Assembly: GCA_004555705.1 (NCBI GenBank)
Contig: SFHI01000087.1
Location: forward strand, 1 to 16,191
Direction: 5' to 3'
DNA length: 16,191 nt
Source: Clostridiales bacterium
GTDB lineage: Bacteria; Bacillota; Clostridia; Oscillospirales; Oscillospiraceae
This document shows, one piece after another, positions 1 to 5,600 of this stretch. Position numbers and translations under genes: made by a program. The notes below the pieces were generated by a model. That model ran no database searches. It worked only from the letters and a program-made list of their open reading frames with translations, and had not been told where the DNA came from. Numbering within the stretch: the first letter of the stretch is position 1; every line of letters begins with the position of its first letter.

Positions 1-108
1 ATTCTCCAGGGCACTTTTCGGTACATTTCCCCTCTATCCGGGGGATTGCCACGACCAGTGTGCGCACTGGTCTCGCAATGACAGTATTTATTTGCCAAAC
101 ACCAATTT
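1..108 (-). repeat. Type 1 MITE-like repeat, copy A (partial, cut by window edge)
   Basis: Right part of a type 1 intergenic element. It contains the arm GGGGGATTGCC...TCGCAATGAC with the hairpin CCAGTG-TGCG-CACTGG at 55-70, and ends in the terminal inverted repeat AAACACCAATTT at 97-108. Bases 1-45 match the reverse complement of the left half of copy H (12840-13072), so this copy lies in the opposite orientation. Its left terminus is outside the window. No coding capacity is seen. Confidence 0.85.
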
Positions 109-149
109 GCCAAGCTGCCGCGGGACGGAAAATGAAAAAATTCCCTCAC

Positions 150-227
150 GCCCTCAGGCATTTCACACGCCGCGGGCGTATTTCTCTTGCGAAGCAAATT
201 TCACAAATCCCGCGAGGGATTTATTTC
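150..227. repeat. Array of four mini-hairpins joined by a constant ATTTC linker
   Basis: Four consecutive short hairpins are each followed by ATTTC. They are GCC-ctca-GGC (150-159), ACGCC-gcg-GGCGT (167-179), TTGC-gaa-GCAA (187-197) and AAATCCC-gcga-GGGATTT (205-222). The linkers are at 160-164, 180-184, 198-202 and 223-227, and the first three are followed by AC or TC before the next stem. Stem sequences differ completely while the linker is constant. The array lies just beyond the terminator of the minus-strand tRNA gene. Its function is unknown. Confidence 0.75.
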
Positions 228-229
228 GT

Positions 230-263
230 AAAAAAACAGCCTTTGTCGGACAGACAAAGGCTG
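230..263 (-). terminator. Rho-independent terminator of the tRNA-Gly gene
   Basis: A perfect 11-bp stem (237-247 with 253-263) has a 5-nt loop. Read on the minus strand it is followed by a run of seven T residues (230-236). It begins 8 nt past the CCA end of the tRNA, so it ends that transcript. Confidence 0.93.
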
Positions 264-270
264 TAATCTA

Positions 271-346
271 TGGAGCGGGTGACGAGGCTCGAACTCGCTA
301 CCTCCACCTTGGCAAGGTGGCGCTCTACCGGATGAGCTACACCCGC
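271..346 (-). tRNA. tRNA-Gly (GCC anticodon)
   Basis: On the minus strand this is a complete 76-nt tRNA. The acceptor stem GCGGGTG (346-340) pairs with CACCCGC (281-275), followed by discriminator T and an encoded CCA (273-271). The anticodon loop reads CTTGCCAAG, giving anticodon GCC, which decodes GGC/GGU glycine codons. The T-loop GTTCGAGCC is canonical. It has its own promoter upstream and its own terminator downstream, so it appears to be transcribed alone rather than in a tRNA cluster. Confidence 0.97.
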
Positions 347-360
347 ATGGAACATGGACA

Positions 361-388
361 ATTATAGCAACAATTGGTCGTTTGTCAA
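361..388 (-). promoter_or_regulatory. Sigma-A type promoter for tRNA-Gly
   Basis: On the minus strand, TTGACA (388-383) and TATAAT (366-361) are both perfect consensus hexamers with a 16-nt spacer. The -10 box ends 14 nt upstream of the first tRNA base, as expected for a stable RNA gene. Confidence 0.88.
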
Positions 389-449
389 GTCCCAAATCAA
401 AATTTCTTTTCCATTAACCCGTGACGTAAAGTACCGCGCCGTTTCGGGG

Positions 450-478
450 TTGATTTATGGGGGAATCCCGGTTATACT
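450..478 (+). promoter_or_regulatory. Putative promoter of the polysaccharide deacetylase gene
   Basis: TTGATT (450-455) and TATACT (473-478) are separated by exactly 17 nt. It is the only good sigma-A promoter seen between the divergent tRNA gene and the deacetylase start at 732. Repeat copy B (506-694) lies between this promoter and the gene, so a transcript would carry the element in its leader. Confidence 0.6.
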
Positions 479-505
479 GGCTGTATGAGAATGGGTTAGA
501 GAGAT

Positions 506-694
506 AAATTGGTGTTTGAACGGCTTCGCCGAATTGACAATTGACAATTGAAAATTGACAATTTTTGTGTCATAAACGGGACGAATTTTGAAATAGAAAC
601 TGTTTTTGAACGTTAACATATTATAAATCCATCCCGAAGGGATTCCTTAATTGTCAATTGTCAATTGTTAATTGTCAATTAAAAACAACAATTT
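506..694 (+). repeat. Type 2 MITE-like repeat, copy B (7-bp tandem arms)
   Basis: A 189-bp element with ends AAATTGGTGTTTG (506-518) and AAACAACAATTT (683-694). The arms are tandem AATTGAC units on the left (from about 532) and their complement (GTCAATT units, to about 680) on the right. The motif CATCCCGAAGGGATTCC near the right arm recurs, inverted, in copy J. It is non-coding. It occupies most of the leader of the deacetylase gene, and a spurious in-frame TTG start at 672 comes from its right arm. Confidence 0.85.
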
Positions 695-731
695 GTCGAT
701 GAATTCGGGATACGGGAAGGGAGTATGGGCT

Positions 732-1697
732 ATGGGAAAACCGCGGCTGATCGTGTCGCTGGATTTTGAGCTGTTCTGGGGAATGCTGGATGTGACCACG
801 CTGGATGCCTACCGGGAGCACATCCTGGGAGGCCGGGAGGCCATTCCCAAAATGCTGGCGCTGTTTGAAGCATACGGCATCCACGCCACCTGGGCCACGG
901 TGGGCTTCCTCTTCGGGGAGAATCCGGAGGCCCTGCGGGAATATCTGCCGGAAAAAGGGCCATCCTACGCGGATGAGGCGCTGGACGGCTATGCCCGGCT
1001 GCGGGCTATGAAGCCGGAGGACCGGGACTGCTTTTTCGCCCCGGAGCTGATTGGGAAAATTGCAGCCGCCCCGGGGCAGGAGATCGGCAGCCACACCTTC
1101 TGCCACTACTACTGCCGGGAGGCGGGGCAGACCCCGGAGGAATTCCGGATGGATATGGTTTCCGCCCGGGAGCTTGGGCTGGCCCGGGGGTATGACCTGC
1201 GCTCGGTGGTGCTGCCGAGAAATCAGTGCCGGGAGGAATACACCCGGGTGCTGTCGGAGTTGGGCTTCACCGCCTACCGGGACGAGGAAAACGACTGGAT
1301 TCACCGAAAAATCCATTTCCGCCCCCTGAAACGGCTGCTGCGGCTGATGGATGTATACCTGCCTCTCACGGGACAGGGGGGCTATACGCCCAGGGTGGAG
1401 CAGGGGATCGTGAACCTGACGGGGTCGCGGATGTACAAGCCTTATTTCCGCCCCTTGGGCTTTCTGGAGGGGCTGAAAATGCGCAGGATCAAGGCCCAGA
1501 TGCGTCACGCCGCGAAAAAGGGCCTCACCTTCCACCTGTGGTGGCATCCCCACAACGTGGGCGTGCGGACGGATTTTCATATGCGGCAGCTGGAGGAGCT
1601 TTTCCGGTATTTCCGGCAGCTTCAGAAAGAGTACGGCATGGTGAGCCAGAACATGGGCGAAGCCGCGCGGGAGGTTCTGGAGGAGCTGAATAATTGA
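732..1697 (+). CDS. Polysaccharide deacetylase (NodB/CE4-like) family protein
   Basis: Predicted 321-aa protein resembling the polysaccharide deacetylase superfamily, metal-dependent enzymes that remove N- or O-acetyl groups from glycans. The N-terminal LIVSLDFELFWG (residues 6-17) supplies the Asp11/Glu13 pair at the usual first metal/catalytic motif. GSHTFCH (119-125) matches the H(S/T)xxH zinc motif with His121 and His125. LPRNQ (161-165) and FHLWWHPHNVG (267-277) match later conserved blocks. No signal peptide or membrane segment is visible, so it may act in the cytoplasm, for example in surface-glycan synthesis; this is inference. ATG 732 is preferred because AAGGGAG lies 8 nt upstream and the conserved strand begins there. 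An in-frame TTG at 672 lies inside a repeat. The TGA stop (1695-1697) is within the AATTGAC sequence of the next repeat. It stands alone, with no glycan gene beside it. Confidence 0.88.
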   Translation: MGKPRLIVSLDFELFWGMLDVTTLDAYREHILGGREAIPKMLALFEAYGIHATWATVGFLFGENPEALREYLPEKGPSYADEALDGYARLRAMKPEDRDCFFAPELIGKIAAAPGQEIGSHTFCHYYCREAGQTPEEFRMDMVSARELGLARGYDLRSVVLPRNQCREEYTRVLSELGFTAYRDEENDWIHRKIHFRPLKRLLRLMDVYLPLTGQGGYTPRVEQGIVNLTGSRMYKPYFRPLGFLEGLKMRRIKAQMRHAAKKGLTFHLWWHPHNVGVRTDFHMRQLEELFRYFRQLQKEYGMVSQNMGEAAREVLEELNN

Positions 1698-1745
1698 CAA
1701 TTAACAATTGACAATTGACAATTCAGGACGTTTCGGGATGAATTC
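1692..1745 (+). repeat. Partial type 2 repeat (AATTGAC arm and conserved block)
   Basis: The AATTGAC-type tandem arm followed by a TTTCGGGATGAATTC block closely resembles the left part of copy J (from about 16030). It lacks the AAATTGGTGTTT terminus, because the arm abuts and overlaps the end of the deacetylase reading frame. It probably represents a truncated element. From 1746 to 1776 nothing further is recognised before copy C begins. Confidence 0.7.
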
Positions 1746-1776
1746 GGAAGAATACGAATTGACAGGCCTCTCAGAC

Positions 1777-2009
1777 AAATTGGTGTTTGTACGTTCTTTG
1801 CTGTCATTGCGAACCAGTGCGCACACTGGTGTGGCAATCCCCCGGTTGAATGGAACCAGGTAACGATCCCCACCGAAAATCGCAGTGTTCCCGCTCTTCC
1901 AGTAACTTTTCGCTACATTTCCCCTCTAACCGGGGGATTGCCACGACCAGTCTGCGGACTGGTCTCGCAATGACAGGAAACTTTGACACGCAGCGACAAA
2001 CACCAATTT
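1777..2009 (-). repeat. Type 1 MITE-like repeat, copy C
   Basis: A 233-bp element from AAATTGGTGTTT (1777) to AAACACCAATTT (to 2009). Its two inverted arms contain the hairpins CCAGTG-CGCA-CACTGG (1814-1829) and CCAGTC-TGCG-GACTGG (1947-1962). The central segment is the reverse complement of that in copies H and I, so this copy is in the opposite orientation. It is non-coding and fills the gap between the deacetylase gene and the small Cys-rich protein gene, together with the partial repeat at 1692-1745. Confidence 0.9.
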
Positions 2010-2044
2010 ACCGCACGGAATTCTTTTTGTGAGGAGGTATACGA

Positions 2045-2404
2045 ATGGGAAACTGCGGAGGAAACTGTTCCGGGTGTTCCGGGTGTTCCGGGTGTTCCGG
2101 GTGCGCGGGAACGCTGGAGCTGACGGGGCCGGAGCTGGGGGTGCTCGCGGAGCTGGGGGAGATTCCTTTTCTCCCTGTGGCCCGGGAAGCGGGGGCGGAA
2201 GCCCCGGTGCGGCCCGGGGAGGAATCGGAGGAAATGAGCCTGGCACTCCAGTGCCTGGAGAAAAAGGGCCTGATCTCCCTGGACTATGACCAGCCCCTCA
2301 GGGGCTGCGACTACGGCGGCTACCCCGTTCGGGGGAGCTTCGCTCTGACCGCCCGGGGCCAGCGGGTGCTGGAGCTGCTGGAGGTCCAGGGAATCCAGGA
2401 GTAA
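2045..2404 (+). CDS. Small protein with Cys/Gly-rich (SGC)n head and winged-helix-like tail
   Basis: A 119-aa protein of unknown function. Residues 4-20 hold seven Cys in a Gly/Ser-rich pattern (CGGNC followed by four SGC units), a possible metal-binding head. The rest contains a segment (about 60-119) whose pattern LxCLEKKGLISLDY...GSFALTARGQRVLELL resembles the wing and last helix of small winged-helix domains. The fold is inferred from pattern only. ATG 2045 is set by a strong GAGGAGGT site at 2031-2038. No promoter is obvious; copy C ends 35 nt upstream. It is followed by a weak hairpin and then the met operon promoter, so it is probably monocistronic. The coding sequence is strongly GC-rich. 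It could be a small regulator or metal-related accessory protein; neither can be shown. Confidence 0.8.
   Translation: MGNCGGNCSGCSGCSGCSGCAGTLELTGPELGVLAELGEIPFLPVAREAGAEAPVRPGEESEEMSLALQCLEKKGLISLDYDQPLRGCDYGGYPVRGSFALTARGQRVLELLEVQGIQE
2066..2101 (+). repeat. Four perfect 9-bp tandem repeats inside the small Cys-rich gene
   Basis: Four exact copies of TGTTCCGGG encode the (C)SGC repeats of the 2045-2404 protein. The unit is a multiple of three, so copy-number changes would lengthen or shorten the Cys-rich head without breaking the frame. Confidence 0.95.
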
Positions 2405-2414
2405 AGTGTACGCC

Positions 2415-2452
2415 CGGAGCGGACGGATCGCTCCGCACCGGAAACATTTTTT
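2415..2452 (+). terminator. Weak terminator-like hairpin after the small Cys-rich gene
   Basis: CGGAGCG (2415-2421) pairs with CGCTCCG (2429-2435) around a 7-nt loop. A run of six T (2447-2452) follows, but 11 nt away from the stem rather than directly attached. It is a plausible but imperfect terminator placed 10 nt after the stop codon and just before the met operon promoter. Confidence 0.4.
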
Positions 2453-2471
2453 CCAAATCCTGAAAAAAGAC

Positions 2472-2500
2472 TTGACGAACGCGAAAAATTGCGTTATAAT
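2472..2500 (+). promoter_or_regulatory. Promoter of the T-box/metNIQ transcript
   Basis: TTGACG (2472-2477) and a perfect TATAAT (2495-2500) have a 17-nt spacer. Transcription should begin near 2507, directly at the start of the T-box leader. Confidence 0.92.
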
Positions 2501-2506
2501 CGGCCC

Positions 2507-2773
2507 AACATCCCAAGCAAGGCTGTGAAGGGAAGAGTAAGCGGATTGATGCCGTTCAGAGAACCCCGGTTGGTGGAAAGGGGTACGGATAGACTCGCCG
2601 AACATGGTCCCGGAGCTGCGCAGGCGATAGGTAGTCTGCGACGGGTGCGCCCGTTAACGCGCAGGAGTATGTTGGTACTCCCTAAGGCAGGCATCGTGAG
2701 GTGTCTGTGAAGCAAGGTGGTAACACGGATTTTCCCGTCCTTGTGCTTGTTGCAAGCATAAGGGCGTTTTTTT
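2507..2773 (+). promoter_or_regulatory. T-box leader (riboswitch), methionine specificity
   Basis: A T-box leader senses the charging state of a tRNA. The distal stem I loop GGTTGGTGGAAAGG (around 2567-2581) and the preceding CAGAGAA are typical. The specifier region reads GAAC-ATG-G, with ATG (2604-2606) where the codon is expected, so it should pair with tRNA-Met. The antiterminator is textbook: CAAGG (2713-2717), 7-nt bulge TGGTAAC (2718-2724) and ACGG (2725-2728), closing with CCGT (2735-2738) and CCTTG (2739-2743). The bulge base T2721 fits a tRNA with discriminator A, as tRNA-Met has. It precedes metN directly. The methionine call rests on specifier position, bulge and downstream genes together. 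Confidence 0.93.
2736..2773 (+). terminator. Conditional terminator of the T-box leader
   Basis: A 14-bp stem (2736-2749 with 2753-2766, two G-U pairs) has a 3-nt loop and is followed by seven T (2767-2773). Its 5' strand overlaps the 3' half of the antiterminator, so the two structures exclude each other. Transcription should stop here when tRNA-Met is charged. Confidence 0.93.
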
Positions 2774-2790
2774 GTGCAGGAGGGGATACA

Positions 2791-3792
2791 TTGGAACCCA
2801 TCATTGAAATTCAGAAGCTTTCCAAGACCTTCGGTTCCGGAGACAGCCGGGTGGAGGCGCTGCAGGATGTGACGCTTGCCGTGCAGCCCGGGGAAATTTT
2901 CGGCATCATCGGCCTGTCCGGTGCGGGCAAGAGCACTCTGGTCCGCTGCATTAACCTTTTGGAGCGGCCGGATGTGGGAAAGGTGCTTTTCCACGGGAAG
3001 GACCTGACGGAGCTGAAACCGAAGGAGCTGCGAATGCAGCGGCGGAAAATCTCCATGATCTTCCAGAGCTTCAACCTCTTAGACCAGCGGACTTCCTTGG
3101 ACAACATCTGCTTCCCCCTGGAGCTGGCGGGCGTCTCCAAGAAGGACGCGCGGAAGCGGGCCATGGAGCTTCTCGAAACCGTGGGCCTGCCGGACAAGGC
3201 GGGCGCCTATCCGGTGCAGCTCTCCGGCGGCCAGAAGCAGCGCATCGCCATCGCCAGAGCCCTGGCCTCCGATCCGGAGGTGCTGCTGTGCGACGAGGCA
3301 ACCTCCGCCCTGGACCCCCAGACCACGGACTCCATCCTGAAGCTGCTGCAGCAGATCAACCGGGAGCGGGGCATCACCGTGATCATCATCACTCACCAGA
3401 TGTCCGTCATCGAGCAGATTTGCCACCGGGTGGCCATTCTGGACGCCGGTGTGGTGGCGGAAATCGGCCAGGTGGAGAAGGTATTCTCCAATCCCCAGTC
3501 CAAGGCCGGACGGCGGCTGGTAACCCCTGATACGGCGCTGCCCCTGTCCGCCTGGGAGGGCCCCGTGGCGCGGATCGCCTTCAACGGCAATATGTCCGAG
3601 GAGCCCATCATCGCCACCGTGGCGGTGGAACTGGGCATCAAGCTCAGCATTCTGGGCGCGGACACCCGGAATGTGGACGGCAAGGCCTTCGGCACCATGC
3701 TGGTGAGTTTGCCGGAGGAGCAACAAGACAGAAAGAAAGTCCTGGACTATTTGAATAACCACGACGGTGTGACCGCGGAGGTGATCCAGTAA
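2791..3792 (+). CDS. metN: Methionine ABC transporter ATP-binding protein MetN
   Basis: Cytoplasmic ATPase of the MetNIQ importer for methionine, 333 aa, close to the usual length. Walker A GLSGAGKST is at 41-49, the ABC signature LSGGQKQRIA at 144-153, Walker B VLLCDE at 164-169 and the H-loop His at 202. The C-terminal region from about residue 260 matches the NIL/ACT-like domain that binds methionine and inhibits transport in this family. The start is TTG 2791: AGGAGGGG (2778-2785) lies 5 nt upstream, and the homologous sequence EPIIEIQKLSKTFG begins there. Any upstream start would lie within the T-box terminator. metI follows with a TAATG overlap. Expression should rise when tRNA-Met is uncharged, through the T-box. 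Confidence 0.96.
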   Translation: MEPIIEIQKLSKTFGSGDSRVEALQDVTLAVQPGEIFGIIGLSGAGKSTLVRCINLLERPDVGKVLFHGKDLTELKPKELRMQRRKISMIFQSFNLLDQRTSLDNICFPLELAGVSKKDARKRAMELLETVGLPDKAGAYPVQLSGGQKQRIAIARALASDPEVLLCDEATSALDPQTTDSILKLLQQINRERGITVIIITHQMSVIEQICHRVAILDAGVVAEIGQVEKVFSNPQSKAGRRLVTPDTALPLSAWEGPVARIAFNGNMSEEPIIATVAVELGIKLSILGADTRNVDGKAFGTMLVSLPEEQQDRKKVLDYLNNHDGVTAEVIQ

Positions 3793-4430
3793 TGTTTGAT
3801 TTGTTTTCCGATCCCGTAAAGGTGGCCCAGCAGTGGGAGATCATTTGCAGTGAGTATGGCTTTGCCGTATGGGAAACGCTGTATGCCCTGGCCCTGGAAG
3901 TGATTTTCGCCTATGTCATCGGTCTTCCCGCAGGCGTGCTGCTGGTGACCGGGGAGAAGGAGGGAATCCATCCTCTGCCCGGCTGGCTGATGAAGCTCGT
4001 GAACGTGGTGATCAATCTGCTGCGCAGCGTGCCCTTCCTGATCCTGATGATCATCGTCCTGCCCCTGAGTAAAATCCTGGTGGGCACCAAGGTGGGCACC
4101 ATCGCCACCATTCCCGTCATCGAGGCGGCTCAATCCATGGGCGCCTCTACCTGGCAGATCGTCACCAAGGTGCTGCTCCCCGAGGCCACCCCCAGCCTGA
4201 TTTCCGGGGCAACCATCACCATAGGAACCATTCTTGGCTATGGGGCCATGTCCGCGGCACTGGGCGGCGGCGGCCTGGGCAAGATGGCCATCAATTACGG
4301 CTACTACAACTTCAAGTTCATCGTCATGTGGGCGGCAGTCATCGGACTGATCGTTCTGGTACAGATTTTCCAGTCCGCTGGAACCAAGATTGCTGCATCT
4401 TGCGACAAGCGGCTGAAGAATAGAAGTTAA
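3792..4430 (+). CDS. metI: Methionine ABC transporter permease MetI
   Basis: Inner-membrane permease of the methionine importer, 212 aa, typical for MetI. The sequence is strongly hydrophobic with about five membrane segments. The cytoplasmic EAA loop that docks on MetN begins with EAAQSMGASTWQ (111-122). Its ATG shares one base with the metN stop (TAATG), and GGAGGTGAT sits just upstream, which suggests translational coupling and fixes the start. metQ follows 30 nt downstream. Confidence 0.96.
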   Translation: MFDLFSDPVKVAQQWEIICSEYGFAVWETLYALALEVIFAYVIGLPAGVLLVTGEKEGIHPLPGWLMKLVNVVINLLRSVPFLILMIIVLPLSKILVGTKVGTIATIPVIEAAQSMGASTWQIVTKVLLPEATPSLISGATITIGTILGYGAMSAALGGGGLGKMAINYGYYNFKFIVMWAAVIGLIVLVQIFQSAGTKIAASCDKRLKNRS

Positions 4431-4460
4431 CAATTTGATTGAGAAGAGGAGAGTATCACT

Positions 4461-5270
4461 ATGAAAAAGACCATCGCAATCGTTCTTACCCTGGTACTGT
4501 GTCTGGGCCTCTTTGCCGGCTGCGGCAAGAAAGCCGACGACAAGGTGATTACCATTGCCGCTACCCCCAACCCCCACGCTGAGATTCTGGAAGTGGTGAA
4601 GGAAGTTCTTGCCAAGGACGGCTGGGAGCTGAAAATCACCGTGTACAATGACTACGTGGTTCCCAACAACGTGGTGGAGGACGGCGAACTTGATGCCAAC
4701 TACTTCCAGCACACCCCCTACCTGGATGAGTTCAACGAGGCCAACGGCACCCACCTGGTCAGCGTTGCCACTGTGCACTATGAGCCCCTGGGCCTGTATT
4801 CCAAAAAGATAACCAATCTTGCCGATCTGTCCGACGGTGACAAGGTTGCTGTTGCCAACGATACTACCAACCGCGCCCGCGGTCTGCAGCTGCTGGAGGC
4901 TCAGGGCCTGATCAAGCTGAAGGAGGGCGTTGGCCTCACCGCCACCAAGCTGGACATCGTGGAGAATCCCCTGAACCTGGATATCGTGGAACTGGAAGCC
5001 GCGCAGATTCCCAATTTCCTGGACGACGTGGCCGTGGCCGTGATCAACGGCAACTACGCCCTGGGTGCCGGACTGAATGCCGGTACCGATGCCCTGGCTG
5101 TTGAGGCTTCCGATTCCCTGGCCGCCACCACCTTCGGCAACATCCTGGTGGTGAAGGAGGGCAACGAGAATACCGAAAAGACCCTGGCCCTGAAGAAGGC
5201 TCTGCTCAGCGATGAGGTCAGAGATTTCATCAACAGCAACTACTCCGGCGCCGTTGTGCCCATGTTCTAA
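4461..5270 (+). CDS. metQ: Methionine-binding lipoprotein MetQ (NlpA family)
   Basis: Extracellular substrate-binding lipoprotein that delivers methionine to MetNI, 269 aa. The N-terminus is a lipoprotein signal: MKK, a hydrophobic stretch, and lipobox LFAGC with the lipidated Cys at 21. The mature part follows the NlpA pattern, with blocks such as ATPNPHAEILE, VVPNNVVEDGELDANYFQH (an aromatic ligand-contact region) and ALGAGLNAGTDAL. The start ATG has an AGGAG site 8-12 nt upstream. It is the last gene of the T-box-controlled operon and is followed by a strong hairpin. In this family the ligand may be L- or D-methionine or a related compound; the T-box supports methionine. Confidence 0.95.
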   Translation: MKKTIAIVLTLVLCLGLFAGCGKKADDKVITIAATPNPHAEILEVVKEVLAKDGWELKITVYNDYVVPNNVVEDGELDANYFQHTPYLDEFNEANGTHLVSVATVHYEPLGLYSKKITNLADLSDGDKVAVANDTTNRARGLQLLEAQGLIKLKEGVGLTATKLDIVENPLNLDIVELEAAQIPNFLDDVAVAVINGNYALGAGLNAGTDALAVEASDSLAATTFGNILVVKEGNENTEKTLALKKALLSDEVRDFINSNYSGAVVPMF

Positions 5271-5286
5271 GCTGAAAACCATTTTA

Positions 5287-5313
5287 GGAGAGCCGCCCTC
5301 CGGGCGGCTCTCC
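5287..5313 (+). terminator. Strong hairpin ending the metNIQ operon
   Basis: A perfect 12-bp GC-rich stem (5287-5298 with 5302-5313) has a 3-nt loop and begins 17 nt after the metQ stop. The following CGTTGTG is only weakly U-rich, so efficiency is uncertain, but position and stem strength fit an operon end. Confidence 0.75.
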
Positions 5314-5336
5314 CGTTGTGCGTAAATCCGGCACAG

Positions 5337-5530
5337 GGTGTTTATACGTTCTTTGCTGCCATTGCGAGCCAGTGCGCTTGAGTGGCGTGGCAATCCCCGG
5401 GATAGAGGGGAAATGTACAAAAAACGGACACACGCCCTAACAAACCGTCCTGAATTGTTGGGGGATTGCCACACCAGCGTGCGCGCTGATTCGCAATGAC
5501 AGTTCTATTTTAGTGCGCTAAACACCAACT
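5337..5530 (+). repeat. Type 1 MITE-like repeat, copy D
   Basis: About 194 bp. The left end is degenerate (GGTGTTTAT at 5337) and the right end is AAACACCAACT (5520-5530). The central and right part is nearly identical to copy G (11477-11683). The right-arm hairpin is CCAGCG-TGCG-CGCTGA (5474-5489); the left-arm hairpin (around 5369-5385) is decayed. It lies between the metQ terminator and cyuA. Bases 5531-5600 upstream of cyuA hold a ribosome site but no convincing promoter. Confidence 0.85.
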
Positions 5531-5600
5531 GATCGGTATGCCGGAGGTGTGCTTGGGGCAGAACCAACGTCAGATAAATCAGGAATGCGGGAGAAACACA

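Noticed and set aside
60..266. Small open frames covering the hairpin array and tRNA region
   Set aside because: They lie in repeat sequence, the terminator and tRNA antisense, have no ribosome site, and carry no recognisable protein pattern.
675..1700. 341-codon open frame opposite the deacetylase gene
   Set aside because: The plus-strand frame carries all conserved deacetylase motifs; this one is compositional shadow and starts in a repeat.
3747..5474. 575-codon open frame on the minus strand opposite metI-metQ
   Set aside because: It is antisense to two well-supported genes and to repeat D, with low-complexity Gly/His/Val composition and no recognisable domain.
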